Positions 9,241 through 19,307 of a stretch of DNA of 64,000 nucleotides are shown in pieces (position 1 is the first letter of the stretch; the number at the start of each line of letters is the position of its first letter). Under the pieces are notes generated by a model. The model worked only from the letters and a program-made list of their open reading frames with translations. It had not been told where the DNA came from and did no database searches. The translations under genes and the position numbers were made by a program. This DNA is from Globisporangium splendens (Eukaryota; Oomycota; Peronosporomycetes; Pythiales; Pythiaceae): the NCBI GenBank assembly GCA_006386115.1, contig VFIW01000127.1, positions 1 to 64,000 on the forward strand, written 5' to 3'.

Positions 9241-12200
9241 GACTCTATAGCTTCGGCATCGCCGACTACTAGAGTCGTGCAGATGGGAAGCTTAGTCCCA
9301 GGAGCTCTTGGCAACAAGGCTCCGAGTGAGATGTTGGTATATAGCGCCGATGTGAAGGGCTGTGAGAAGAAAATGACGGTTCTTGTTGACTGCGGTGCGT
9401 CACAGAACTTCGTCTCGAAGGCAGCTCTGGAACAGAGTCTGCAAGCGTATGACCGACTTGTCCACAGTGGCAAGCGCGAGAAGATGATCGTGCGTCTGGC
9501 CGATGGGTCGACAGTACACACTGAAGGGGTTCAAGTCGAACTCTCTTTCAGTTTTTGCGACTTTGTCTGCAAAGAAACGTTCGTGGTACTAGCGATGGGG
9601 TCGAAGTGCGACCTCATCCTAGGGATGCCTTGGCTGGCGAAACATCAGCCTTGGATCGATTGGCGAGCACGCACAATCGGGAGCTCCACCCCTTCCTCTG
9701 ATGAAGAGCGAAGGTTGCGGGAAAATTTCCACGCTATGGATGCGAGCTTTGAACACGCTGTGGCAGGGAGCCCAGCAGGAAGACATGCGGCGGCAGCGAG
9801 CCCCGCTCAAAACACTCACGCTGTGGCAGGGAGCCCAGCTAGAAGATGCGCTGAGGCAGGGAGCCCAGCAAAGAGATCAACTGCGGCAGGTAGCCCAGTT
9901 TTTGCGGAAGCGCCAGAAAGTCCAGACGTGGACACTGGTGCGCAAGTGTGCGGCTCCAGAGCACCCGAGCCAGCCCCCGCAAGTGACAGCGACAGTACAG
10001 GTGTACACGCGTCAACCAGCTCGTGCCACCCCGACGGTGCAGTACTGGAGCTCAGAACCGCGAGGTCGCGTGTTCGCATCAACCGACGAGGGCGACGCAA
10101 GTTGTCAGCTCGCGAGAGAGACAGTGCATTGGCATCTGTTGCTGAGGAAACGGCCGCCTCGCGTATGATTGCCCCATCTCTCAATGCAGCTGCAACTTCG
10201 CTGCGCGCCTTCGACAGGATCTCGGATCCGTCGATAGATCGCGCTCACGTTGACGTGGCGCTCAGACGCGCGACACGCAGTCCGGAAGCAAACGCATCAG
10301 ACGAAGTGTTCTTCGCTGAATTTGCGGCGCTCCATGAGCTGCCGAGTACCGCTGAGGCGATTGTATCCCTCGAAGAAATGAGCTATGAACTCTTTCTTAC
10401 GGATCTAGAGCGTGACCAGATCCGCGAGATCGTCGTTCCGACTGCGTTTCCGCGTGGCGAACTATGCACCTCGTCCACTGCGGATGAGAGTGTTTTGGAG
10501 CCAGACAAACAGAAACGGTTTGCTGCTCAGGATTGGGACGCCGTGAAAGGCAGTCCATACTTTGACTTATTGTGGGAGTTCAAAGATGTGTTTCCCGACA
10601 AAGCGCCAAGTGCCCTGCCCGTTGATCGTGGCGTACGGCACGAGATTGACCTCGAGCCCTGGAGCAAATATTGCGTGACCAGACAATGGCCGCTGCCCCG
10701 CGAGCAGGTTGAGGCAATCGACGAGTTCTTCGCGAAACGAGCCCTCGCCGGTCATGTGAGAGAAAGCAAGTCTTCGCATAGCTCACCCACGTTTTGTGTG
10801 TGGAAAGCGACTGGTGGCTGGCGCATTGTTCACGCTTTCAACAAGCTGAACGCCGCCACCATTCCGGCACAAACGCCGATCCCAAGGAAGGATGTCTTGA
10901 TCGACTCCATGGGCGGCTCGACAGTGTTCTCCGCACTGGATCTGATGGATGGGTTCTATCAGATCCTCATGTGAGAGAGTGACGTTCCCTTGACGGCAGT
11001 AAGCACACCCAGCGGGATGCTGTGGGAGTGGCTCGTTATGCCGCAAGGTTTGAGGAATGCACCAGCGACGTTCAATCGTCTGGTAACGCATCTTCTGCGT
11101 CCTCATCGTGCGTATGCACCGAGCTATTTCGACGGCATCTTCGTGCACAGTCGTGCCGAAGGAGATCTCAGTGCCGTTGACGTGCACAAGAGACATTTGC
11201 GCTCAGTGTTGCAGTGCTTACGAGACAACAGTCTGTATTGCAACCTGAAGAAATGCATCTTTGGCGCCTCAGAGATACCGATCCTGGGCTGCTATGTTGG
11301 CAAAGCTGGAGTCCGCGCGGACCCAGAGAAGATCAAGGCGATCGCCGACTGGCCGATCCCAAAGAATGTCAAGGACTTGCGCAAGTGGCTTGGCTTGGCA
11401 AATTACTTGCACAAGTACAGCCACAACTATGCGGCAAGAGTCCGTCCGCTCACGCATCTCTTGAAAAAGGATGTGGAGTGGGACTGGACAAACGATGTCA
11501 TGAATGCATTCATTGACGTGAAGGAGTCGCTTGTTCGCGCTCCTGTCCTGGCGTTGCCGGACCACACGAAAGCCTTCAGTGTCGTGTGCGATGCCAGCGA
11601 TTTTGCAATCGGCTGTGCACTGATGCAGAAGGATGATGACGGCCATGAGCGCGTCGTATCATACCAAAGCAGACTGCTTAAGGCAGCTGAAAAGAATTAC
11701 CCTGTGCACGACAAGGAGCTGCTTGCGATCAAGTACGCCCTCTTGAAGTTCAGGGTCCACCTTTTGGGTGCGACACTGTTCGTTGTGTACACGGATCACG
11801 CGTCCTTGCGGACCGCGATTAATTCCCCCCATTTATCGCAGCGAATGGCGCGATGGCTTGCTTTCTTCTCCGAGTTCAACTTTCGGGTCGAATACAAGCC
11901 GGGAAAGGAAAATGTTCTGGCGGACGCGCTCTCGCGCCGTCCAGATTACGAGTCGAGCGTCGACGACAGCTCTGACGCCCTGTGTTTGGAGCGCACTCCT
12001 GATCTCATGCATCTGAGCATCAGTCGAGTGCAAACAAAGCTCAAGGACAATATTCAGTCGCTTTATCCAAAGGACGATGAATGTCGCTTGTTGATTGCTC
12101 ACTTTGACGGCTCGTCGAAAGAGTCATTGCCTGCCAAACTCGAGTCAAAGCTTGCTCGGTTTAGTTACCACGACGGGTTGTTGTGGCATCGACTGTCCAA

Positions 12201-14318
12201 CTTCGATTACCCGCGTGTGTATGTACCGCATGACCAGGATCTGAAACTTTCGATCCTTCATGAGTTTCACGATACACCAGCGAGTGGGCATCTCGGGCGT
12301 GAAAAGACCTTCTTGCAAGTGCCCAATGTATTTTGGCAGCCATACCAGTACAAATGGGTGGCCAATTATGTACGCTCATGCGAGCAGTGCCAGCGCGTGA
12401 AGCCTGCGGGCAAGAACAAAGCGCCGCTGCATCCGCTGCCGATTCCGCAAGACTGCTGGAAGTCGATCAGCATGGATTTCGTCTTCGGTTTCCCGGAAGA
12501 CAAGACGCGCAACACAGGCGTCGTCGTGTTCGTCGACCGACTGAGCAAAACGGTGCACGTTGCACCCGTGCGCAAGCATGTCACTGCGCAAGAGACGGCG
12601 TGCCTATTTTTAGAGCACGTGTCCCGCTATCACGGCTTGCCCGAGTCTATTGTATCAGACCGGGACCCGCGTTTTACCGCTGCCTTTTGGCGCGAACTCT
12701 TTCGCCTGCTCGGCACAGATCTGGCGTTGTCCACTGCCGATCACCCCGAGACAGACGGGCAAACCGAGCGCGTGAACCGTGTCGTCGAGGATATTCTTCG
12801 CAGCATCGCTGTCGATCATCCCCGCGACTGGAGCCGCTGGCTGCCGTACGCCGAGTTTGCTATAAATAGCAGCGAGCACGCCTCTACGGCCGTGACTCCG
12901 TTCTATTTTAACTCCGCTGCGGCACCCGCGCGTACCCGCCACTCTGTTCGAGGGCGTCGAACGTTCTGCGGTGGGAGGGCAACTCGCTGCGCTCGATGCG
13001 AGCGCGCGATCTCCGTCACCGGACGTGGCGTCGACCGCTCACGTGGACGCGCGCGATGCGCCGCCTGTGCGTTCGCACTTCGAATCTGTCACGGTCTTAC
13101 CGGACGGCACGAGTTCCACACTTGCAGAGAAAAACACGGTACCGAGTTACGGTACTCGTGTCCCTATCGATGGCTCTTCCACGGTACTGAGTTACGGTAC
13201 TCGTGTCCCTAAAGATGGATCACCCACGGTACCGAGTTACGGTACTCGTGCTAAAAATAGCCAGTCTCAGACGGAATCAGGCGACTGCTCATGCGAGCGT
13301 CAGCCACGAATGGAAGGACGCGCGGTGTCACACACCGGCGCAGAAATAGATCTCTCTGCAGCACGCGCTGCGAGAGCAACGAAAAAGCAAGACAAAGCCG
13401 TCGCGGCAGCGCGGCAATTTGTCGATGAGCGCGCAGCATTGTTGCGTCGCGTACGCGACCAACTAGCTGCTGCGCAAGACAAGCAAAAGCTCTACGCCGA
13501 TAAATCGGGTAGAAAGAACAAACAAACGTTTTGTGTGGGTGATAAAGTGCTTTTAAGCATTAAAAACCTACCAAACGATGCAGTCACAACGCTCCCCAGC
13601 GGGAGTAAGTTGTTGCCACGATTCATCGGGCCATACACTGTTGTGGAGAAGATTGGAGACTTGAATTACAAGCTCGATCTCCCAACGAGAATGGCAACGC
13701 ACCCCGTGTTCTACGTGGGTTTGCTTAAGCGCTACCATGACGCTACTGTGGATTTTTATCCCAGTCCGGGAGCAACGTCGGTCTCATCAGGGGGCTCAGA
13801 CGCCGCCCATCGAGACACGAGCGCGTTGTGCCTCTCCCAAAGCGTCTTCACTCGCGGAGCGTACCTCGCGTGGAAGCGCTTCCCGCGGACATGGTACTCC
13901 TCCAGCCTCTGACGAGCTTCCTTCAGCTCCGTCTCAAGCGCTGTCACCCTCTGCTCCAACAGCGAGGTTTCGTCCAGATATTGCTGGCGAAGGGTACGGA
14001 CGGCTTGCTGTAGCGCCCCCAAAGACGATGCGTTCGCGTGAACCATCTCAACCACCGCATCTGGTGCAACCACCGATGCTGAAGCGAAGTAGGGCGCCAC
14101 CTGTCCCGCTGATTGACAAGCAGGGACAGCGCCACTACCATGTTGAGCGCCTGCTGCGTGTGCAGCGGCGGAAGGGGAACACCCACTACCTTGTGAAGTG
14201 GCGTGGGTACGATGTGTCGCAGAGCTCGTGGGAGCCTGCTGAGCGTCTTCGCGAAGACGTCCCGGATCTTGTTGACGCCTTTGAGGCGCAACTGAGGGAC
14301 TGTCATTCGCGCGAGTAA
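9203..14318 (+). pseudogene. Gypsy A Pol: protease, reverse transcriptase, RNase H, integrase, chromodomain (inactivated)
   Basis: Expressed by -1 frameshift from gag. Domains in order: aspartic protease (LVDCGASQNF, LILGMPWLAKH), a spacer rich in AGSPA repeats, reverse transcriptase (about 10620-11250), RNase H (VVCDASDFAIGCAL, YTDHASLR), integrase with H2C2 finger and D, D, E (SMDFVFGF, IVSDRDPRFT, ETDGQTERVNR), and a C-terminal chromodomain (HYLVKWRGYDVSQSSWEP). Lesions against A': TGA at 10972-10974 in place of CGA; one-base insertions near 12914 and near 13772, each shifting the frame; and the catalytic YFDD motif reads YFDG (GGC at 11134-11136). Any one would block transposition. Confidence 0.9.
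13135..13255 (+). repeat. 45-base in-frame tandem repeat in the integrase tail
   Basis: Two full units plus a partial third, each encoding a 15-residue unit like TVPSYGTRVPKDGSP. Each unit contains the short inverted motif GGTAC-GAGTTAC-GGTAC. The same array with slightly different units is in A' at about 21335-21460. Confidence 0.8.
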
Positions 14319-15288
14319 TTTGTCGCCTGTTACCAGCGCGACCACCCGCTCGCAGAGGCGTGCCACCGCCCTGCTTGGAGCGAAACAGACGAACACGGTC
14401 AACTGCAAATTGCATGCGTTGACTGCGTTGCGCTGTCGGATCGGTAGACACTGTGCGAGTGCTACCTCCCTTAATTTTATTGATGCACGACATGAAGTCG
14501 GCATCGTACTCTTCTTCCGTCTCTCCAACAAAGAGGACGACTGGGATCGGGTGAATACGCAATTCCCCATTTTCACCCCGCAATCGCTTTTCACGCCAAT
14601 TTTTAAATTGAGCGTCATAGTCCCGCGCACAAAGTCTGGCTCTCGCGAGCAGATTCGATGCGGTCTTGCCAGCCGGCCATAGTTCTGGCGGCGGCATTTC
14701 GGGCAGTGAGTATTTGAGCTCATCGTGAACGATGGCTCGCACTCCTGCCTCTTCGTTTGTAATGAGGACTTCGTGCTTCCTCTTACGATTGTTGACAGCC
14801 TCAACGGCGTCATTTTCCTCCTTCGTCCGATACATCGAGACGTCAGCGGATGGATCTCGCTCGAGCTCGTGGAGATAAGCGGCGTGTCGCTCGCTTTGCA
14901 ACTCCTCGTACTCGACCCACTCGTCGATGGAGCCGAGCTTCACGGTGAGCGCTCCCTCGTCTTCAAGCGAGCTCCCGTCATTGTCAACGACGAGGAATTC
15001 CTCAGTCGCTTCCTCCTCTTCCAAAGCACGCGCGAACAACGGCTTCACGGAAGGGAGATCTCCGAATCGCAACTCACTGCTTATAGCAGGAGCGCTATCA
15101 GATGTGAGAGCAGACCTGCCGTCGCTCTCCGCAGGCACGTCGACCGCATCCGCGGTGACCGTCGTTCGTCTTGCGCTCGACGCGACCTCTCTGTCTTCCT
15201 CGCGCTTGCGCAGAGTTTCGACGAGAGTGCCGACGCCTTCCCCTTTTTGTCGCGCGAGCTTCTCGCGGACAGCTTTGTTGGTAGCCAT
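13756..15288 (-). CDS. antisense ORF of Gypsy A, convergent with and overlapping pol
   Basis: A 510-residue ORF on the strand opposite pol, starting at ATG 15288, 184 bases inside the 3' LTR. I do not recognise the family. The first ~323 residues (outside pol) are acidic and charged, with islands shared with the A' copy: MATNK.VREK at the start, VKLGSI.EWVEYEEL, HELER.PSADVS.YRT, HPIPV.L and QRSQRMQFAV. The last ~187 residues lie antisense to the pol end and chromodomain, and form a Ser/Ala-rich linker and then a coiled coil (LRQQYLDETSLLEQRVTALE and on). Length is 510 versus 511 in A' although the unique part is only about half identical, which points to selection on the protein. A role in regulation by analogy with antisense genes of other retroelements is pure inference. 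An earlier in-frame ATG at 15330 exists but is not shared with A'. Confidence 0.72.
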   Translation of the reverse strand: MATNKAVREKLARQKGEGVGTLVETLRKREEDREVASSARRTTVTADAVDVPAESDGRSALTSDSAPAISSELRFGDLPSVKPLFARALEEEEATEEFLVVDNDGSSLEDEGALTVKLGSIDEWVEYEELQSERHAAYLHELERDPSADVSMYRTKEENDAVEAVNNRKRKHEVLITNEEAGVRAIVHDELKYSLPEMPPPELWPAGKTASNLLARARLCARDYDAQFKNWREKRLRGENGELRIHPIPVVLFVGETEEEYDADFMSCINKIKGGSTRTVSTDPTAQRSQRMQFAVDRVRLFRSKQGGGTPLRAGGRAGNRRQITRANDSPSVAPQRRQQDPGRLREDAQQAPTSSATHRTHATSQGSGCSPSAAAHAAGAQHGSGAVPACQSAGQVAPYFASASVVAPDAVVEMVHANASSLGALQQAVRTLRQQYLDETSLLEQRVTALETELKEARQRLEEYHVRGKRFHARYAPRVKTLWERHNALVSRWAASEPPDETDVAPGLG

Positions 15289-15472
15289 GATACTCACGTG
15301 CGCGAGCACAGTGACTATATGTGCCAACACTCGGTGAAATTAACGCACGCGTCGCCGCTGTGCTCTTTCCCGAGGAATACACGAATGTTCCCCTTTCTCG
15401 GCGCACACGCGCGAGATCCACACGTGTCTCACACCGACCCTTCGAGTGTTTCGCACTTTAAGTGGGGGGTGG

Positions 15473-16007
15473 TGTAACGGGGTTACACTGTAACATGGTT
15501 ACGCACTTGTGTTGTGCCACACAACCAAACCGAACCTTGCAGTACGTAGAGTACGCGCAACAAGTTTAAGACCGAACCATGAGGTTCGTCGTACTTGCTC
15601 GAACCTTCACGGTGGAGCCGGCAGCCAGTCTGAGTGACGGCGCCTCCGATTGGATATAATTGAACATGCATTTCATCCAATCACATAAGACAACTAGCGT
15701 TAGTCTTTCATAGCCACTCATTGCCCCATGGGGAGTAATTACACTTGAGATTGCTATTGTTCATAGTTACATAAAGATAATCCAGGTTGTCCTACAGAGG
15801 GCAACCTCCAACAAATAAACAGTTCCATTTTTACCGTTAACTAAAGCCTTTGGTTATCGACGGTTACTCTATAGAGACCTATAGGTAACCGATTGTTGCA
15901 CTGCAGGAAGCAGGCAACCGCTCTCGGAACAGAGTCCTTGAGAGAAGCGTTGCATACGCTTCCTCACACACGTACCGTGCTGCGTAACTCGGAAGTGTTC
16001 GGTTACA
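15473..16007 (+). repeat. 3' LTR of Gypsy A
   Basis: 535 bases, TGTAACGGGG to TTCGGTTACA, preceded by the polypurine tract and followed by target duplication GCTGG. Contains the 42 bases missing from the 5' LTR. Confidence 0.95.
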
Positions 16008-16012
16008 GCTGG

Positions 16013-16158
16013 ACCGAGTGGGGTTCCTGTAACATCCATGTTCCAAACAAGGATGCTCGCAGGGTCTTGGACAGGAATGCGCGACGTGCTTAAAGCCACG
16101 TCGTCAAACCTCTTCACTTCACTGGGTCGTTGGAAGGACCGCTCGAAGTGCTACCAGG
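16013..16158 (-). pseudogene. Gypsy B 5' leader and gag N-terminus
   Basis: On the minus strand, directly after the LTR (two-base gap), TGGTAGCACTT at 16156-16146 is the primer-binding site, the same as in Gypsy A and A'. The gag start is ATG 16039 or in-frame ATG 16117. The coding sequence breaks at 16013, where element A is inserted, and resumes at 7492. Confidence 0.8.
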
Positions 16159-16808
16159 TGTAAGAGGGCGCTGTTCACAACAGTCCCTCAAACACGGCAC
16201 ACACGCTTGTGCCAGAGGAAGCGATCTCCCGACTTGGAGGGAGGAAGAAGACTTGAGTACTTGGAGGAAAATTTGCAACTGAATTGAAAATGGTTATGGT
16301 TCCTGTCGCTACTTACTAATGAACCCCAAGGGATCCTACAGGTTTTATAACTAAAACCTAAATATACACAATAAAACCTATGAATCTGATATATAAAACC
16401 TTGGGTACACTGAGGTTGAACCTACGGGATCTTCTAGAGGCTTGAACTTCAAGTCTTATTTAAAATCCCTGCAAAGTGATTGGCTCGCGCAACTCACTCC
16501 AGGTGGCAGAGACACGTCGGTCTCGTCGCCAGTCCAGTTTCCCAAGCAGGAACCATCACTCAGTACTTGATTAGTACATGGATGTCATTGCTCAGTACTG
16601 ATTAGTACATGAGAACAACATTCTGCACTGATCAGCACAGAGAACACTCGTGAAGTCATCGAATGACGTCACACGTGCATGTGGGGACTGTATTACCGTA
16701 ATCCCTTTGTTATTTGTGTCTCCACAATGCACGCTGAAGGTGGTGTGTGCCACACTAGATCTGGGAACAGATCCACCTTCATGTAATGGCTGGTTGTGGC
16801 CCATTACA
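16159..16808 (-). repeat. 5' LTR of Gypsy B (650-base family C/B LTR)
   Basis: Plus-strand sequence runs TGTAAGAGGG to GCCCATTACA; on the element strand it starts TGTAATGGGCC. Nearly the same LTR is at 54262-54911 and, inverted, at 57837-58486. Its outer edge interrupts Copia RNase H at 16809. Confidence 0.9.
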
Positions 16809-18602
16809 GCATCAGCGTAATCTGCTAAGAGCCATTTGCTTTTGAATTGCCCGAGGTTCTCCTTTCCGCATAATGTAATACCAAGGTTCGTCGTGCCCTT
16901 GAGGCATTTGGGACCACGTTTAACTGCATTCCAGTGCTCTTTGCCTGGGTTGTCAACAAATTGACTCACTTCTCGGAGGAAATATGCATGACCAGGTCGG
17001 GTGCTCAACATTAGACACATGAAGCTGCAAACAGCCCCTCGATATGGGATGCCATTCGTCGTGGCCTTTTCATCCTGTGTCTATGGGCACATGCCCTTCG
17101 TAGGGATTGTCCCTTTTCAACCGGCATTGTAACTGAGTGAGTTCCAAGACGATTGAACCGATGAGGACGGTTACGGTATACTTCTCTTGATGATGAAAAT
17201 ACCGTGTGCTTCTATTGCGGACAATAGACCAACCGAGCAGGTAGTGTACCTTCCCTAAACCTGACATTGTGAACTCTTTGTTCAAGGTAGATTTGATTGC
17301 CTGTGGAGGTTGCACAGATAGACAGATGATCAATAGGTCATCAACGTACACTGCAATGCAGCATGCTTGAGCGCACACAGTACCAACAAAAACACATTGA
17401 TCTTTAATGAGTTTTTAAAACCCAAGGTGTGTTGAGAAAGGTTCGAAGAGTGACACCATATGCAGGGTGCTAGTTTAAGACCGTACAGACTTTTGAGAAG
17501 TTTGCAGACCAAGTGCTCTTGTCCTGGTCTGACAAATCCTTCTGGTTGTTCCATATACATTTCGTCATCAAGTTTCTCATTTAGAAAGGCTGTCTTGACA
17601 TCCATCTGATGGATTTCGTAGTTGAGTAGTGCAGCTATAGTTAGAAGTAAGCGGAGTGCTTCCACACGAATGACAGGGGCCAAAATTTCGTTGTAGCCAA
17701 TGCCGTGCCGTTGTAAGAAACCTTTTATACTAGACGTGCTTTGTACCGATCTAGTTTGCCATCTCCTCTTTATTTCTTTGTCCAAACCCACCTGCACTTC
17801 AGTGCTTTTCGATTTGGGGGAAGAATGACAAGCGTCCAAATTTCATTTTCGATCAAGGAGCTGCGTTCACTTTCCATTGCAGCTGCTCCAATGTCGTTGT
17901 GAAATGTGTTTAGTGCTTTCTCTCGGAAGTCCTCATAGCATTCGTACAGGGCGGACTTCCTTTTGATCACTTATGAGAACATGAAACGAGTCGCGTCGTC
18001 GATGAAAGCGAGAAAATATCGACACCCAGATAATGTTGGAGTGGGTAATGTCCCATTCATGTCAGAGTGTATCTTTTGTAATAGATATTTTGCACGTTGA
18101 ACAGGTTGTTTATTAAACGGTAGTCGATGAGACTTCGCATATACACATGAAGGGCATATTTTCAAGCTGCTGGGGTCCACGGTCCGCAGGTCCACTCCTT
18201 GAATGGTCTTGTACCTAAGCATTGTCTGCATAACGCCAAAGTTAGGATGGTCCATTCTTTTATGCAACAACAAAAAGTCTTTTAACTCACCTGGGGTAGC
18301 CGCGTGGGCGAGCTCTTGTTTGTTGGTGTTGGCCACGAACTGACACAGGTCCGAAGTTGACGTCGTCGAGGCAGCGATTGTGCAGCTGTTCGCGTACTTG
18401 AGGCAGCACTTGCCAGACTTTTCGAAGGTGACCTTGTACAAATCGTCAGCGGCTTGAGATACCGAGAAGAGATTGAACTTGACGTTAGGTGCGTAGAGCA
18501 TGTTTTCGAGGGTGGTCGTTTTCTCCGCTCTCTTCTTGTCCTTGACTTCGATGTCGACTTGGCCAATTCCTTTGATTGGAATTTTGTGATTCCCTCCAAC
18601 CG
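16809..18602 (-). pseudogene. Copia/Ty1 pol remnant: integrase, reverse transcriptase, part of RNase H
   Basis: Minus strand. From the right: the end of the protease/GAG-pre-integrase region (FNLFSVSQAA, LLLHKRMDHPNFG), the zinc-finger and start of integrase (HSDMNG, FLAFIDDATRF), then an internal deletion that joins integrase directly to the pre-RT linker (SLIENEIWTLV). Next comes Copia reverse transcriptase (GFLQRHGIGYNEI, FLNEKLDDEMYMEQPEGF, YVDDLLI) in several frames with stops, then RNase H (CTRP-like STRPGHAYFLREVSQF, NPGKEHWNAVKR). It ends at 16808, where the Gypsy B LTR cuts in. The upstream part continues at 27136-28512 on the far side of element A'. Confidence 0.88.
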
Positions 18603-19136
18603 TGTAACCGGACACTTCCGAGTTACGCAGCACGGTACGTGTGTGAGGAAGCGTATTCAACGCTTCTCTCAAGGACTCCGTTCCGAGAGCGGTTGCCTGC
18701 TTCCTGCAGTGCAACAATCGGTTACCTATAGGTCTCTATAGAGTAACCGTCGATAACCAAAGACTCAGTTAACGGTAAAAATGGAACTGTTTATTTGTTG
18801 GAGGTTGCCCTCTGTAGGACAACCTGGATTATCTTTATGTAACTATGAACAATAGCAATCTCAAGTGTAATTACTCCCCATGGGGCAATGAGTGGCTATG
18901 AAAGACTAACGCTAGTTGTCTTATGTGATTGGATGAAATGCATGTTCAATTATGTCCAATCGGAGGCGCCGTCACTCAGACTGGCTGCCGGCTCCACCGT
19001 GAAGGTTCGAGCAAGTACGACGAACCTCATGGTTCGGTCTTAAACTTGTTGCGCGTACTCTACGTACCGCAAGGTTCGGTTTGGTTGTGTGGCACAACAC
19101 AAGTGCGTAACCATGTTACAGTGTAACCCCGTTACA
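18603..19136 (-). repeat. 3' LTR of Gypsy A'
   Basis: 534 bases; plus strand begins TGTAACCGGACACTTCC and ends CCCCGTTACA. Nearly identical to the 26596 copy and to the solo LTR at 60627. Confidence 0.94.
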
Positions 19137-19307
19137 CCACCCCCCACTTAAAGTGCGAAACACTCGAAGGGTCGGTGTGAGAAACGTGTGGTGGTCACGC
19201 TACGACTCACGAAGTCGTGGTCAGAATTTATCGTGAGAGGCACAGCGAACACGCGTGCAAAGCTCTCCGAGAATCGTCGTAAAATCACAAGTGTGGACGC
19301 ACACGTG

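Larger units (their letters stand above)
7493..16007 (+). mobile_element. Gypsy/Ty3 LTR retrotransposon A (chromodomain type), full length but inactivated
   Basis: Two LTRs (7493-7984, 15473-16007) are flanked by a perfect 5-base target duplication GCTGG (7488-7492 and 16008-16012). A primer-binding site TGGTAGCACT starts at 7987, two bases after the LTR, and a polypurine tract AGTGGGGGGTGG lies at 15461-15472. Internal order: gag, frameshift signal, protease, reverse transcriptase, RNase H, integrase, chromodomain, then an antisense ORF. It inserted into gag of Gypsy B. Pol carries a stop, two 1-base insertions and a changed catalytic site. Confidence 0.95.

Noticed and set aside
13135..13255. 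CRISPR-like array
   Set aside because: Two to three 45-base units directly adjoining without spacers, in frame inside integrase; a coding minisatellite.
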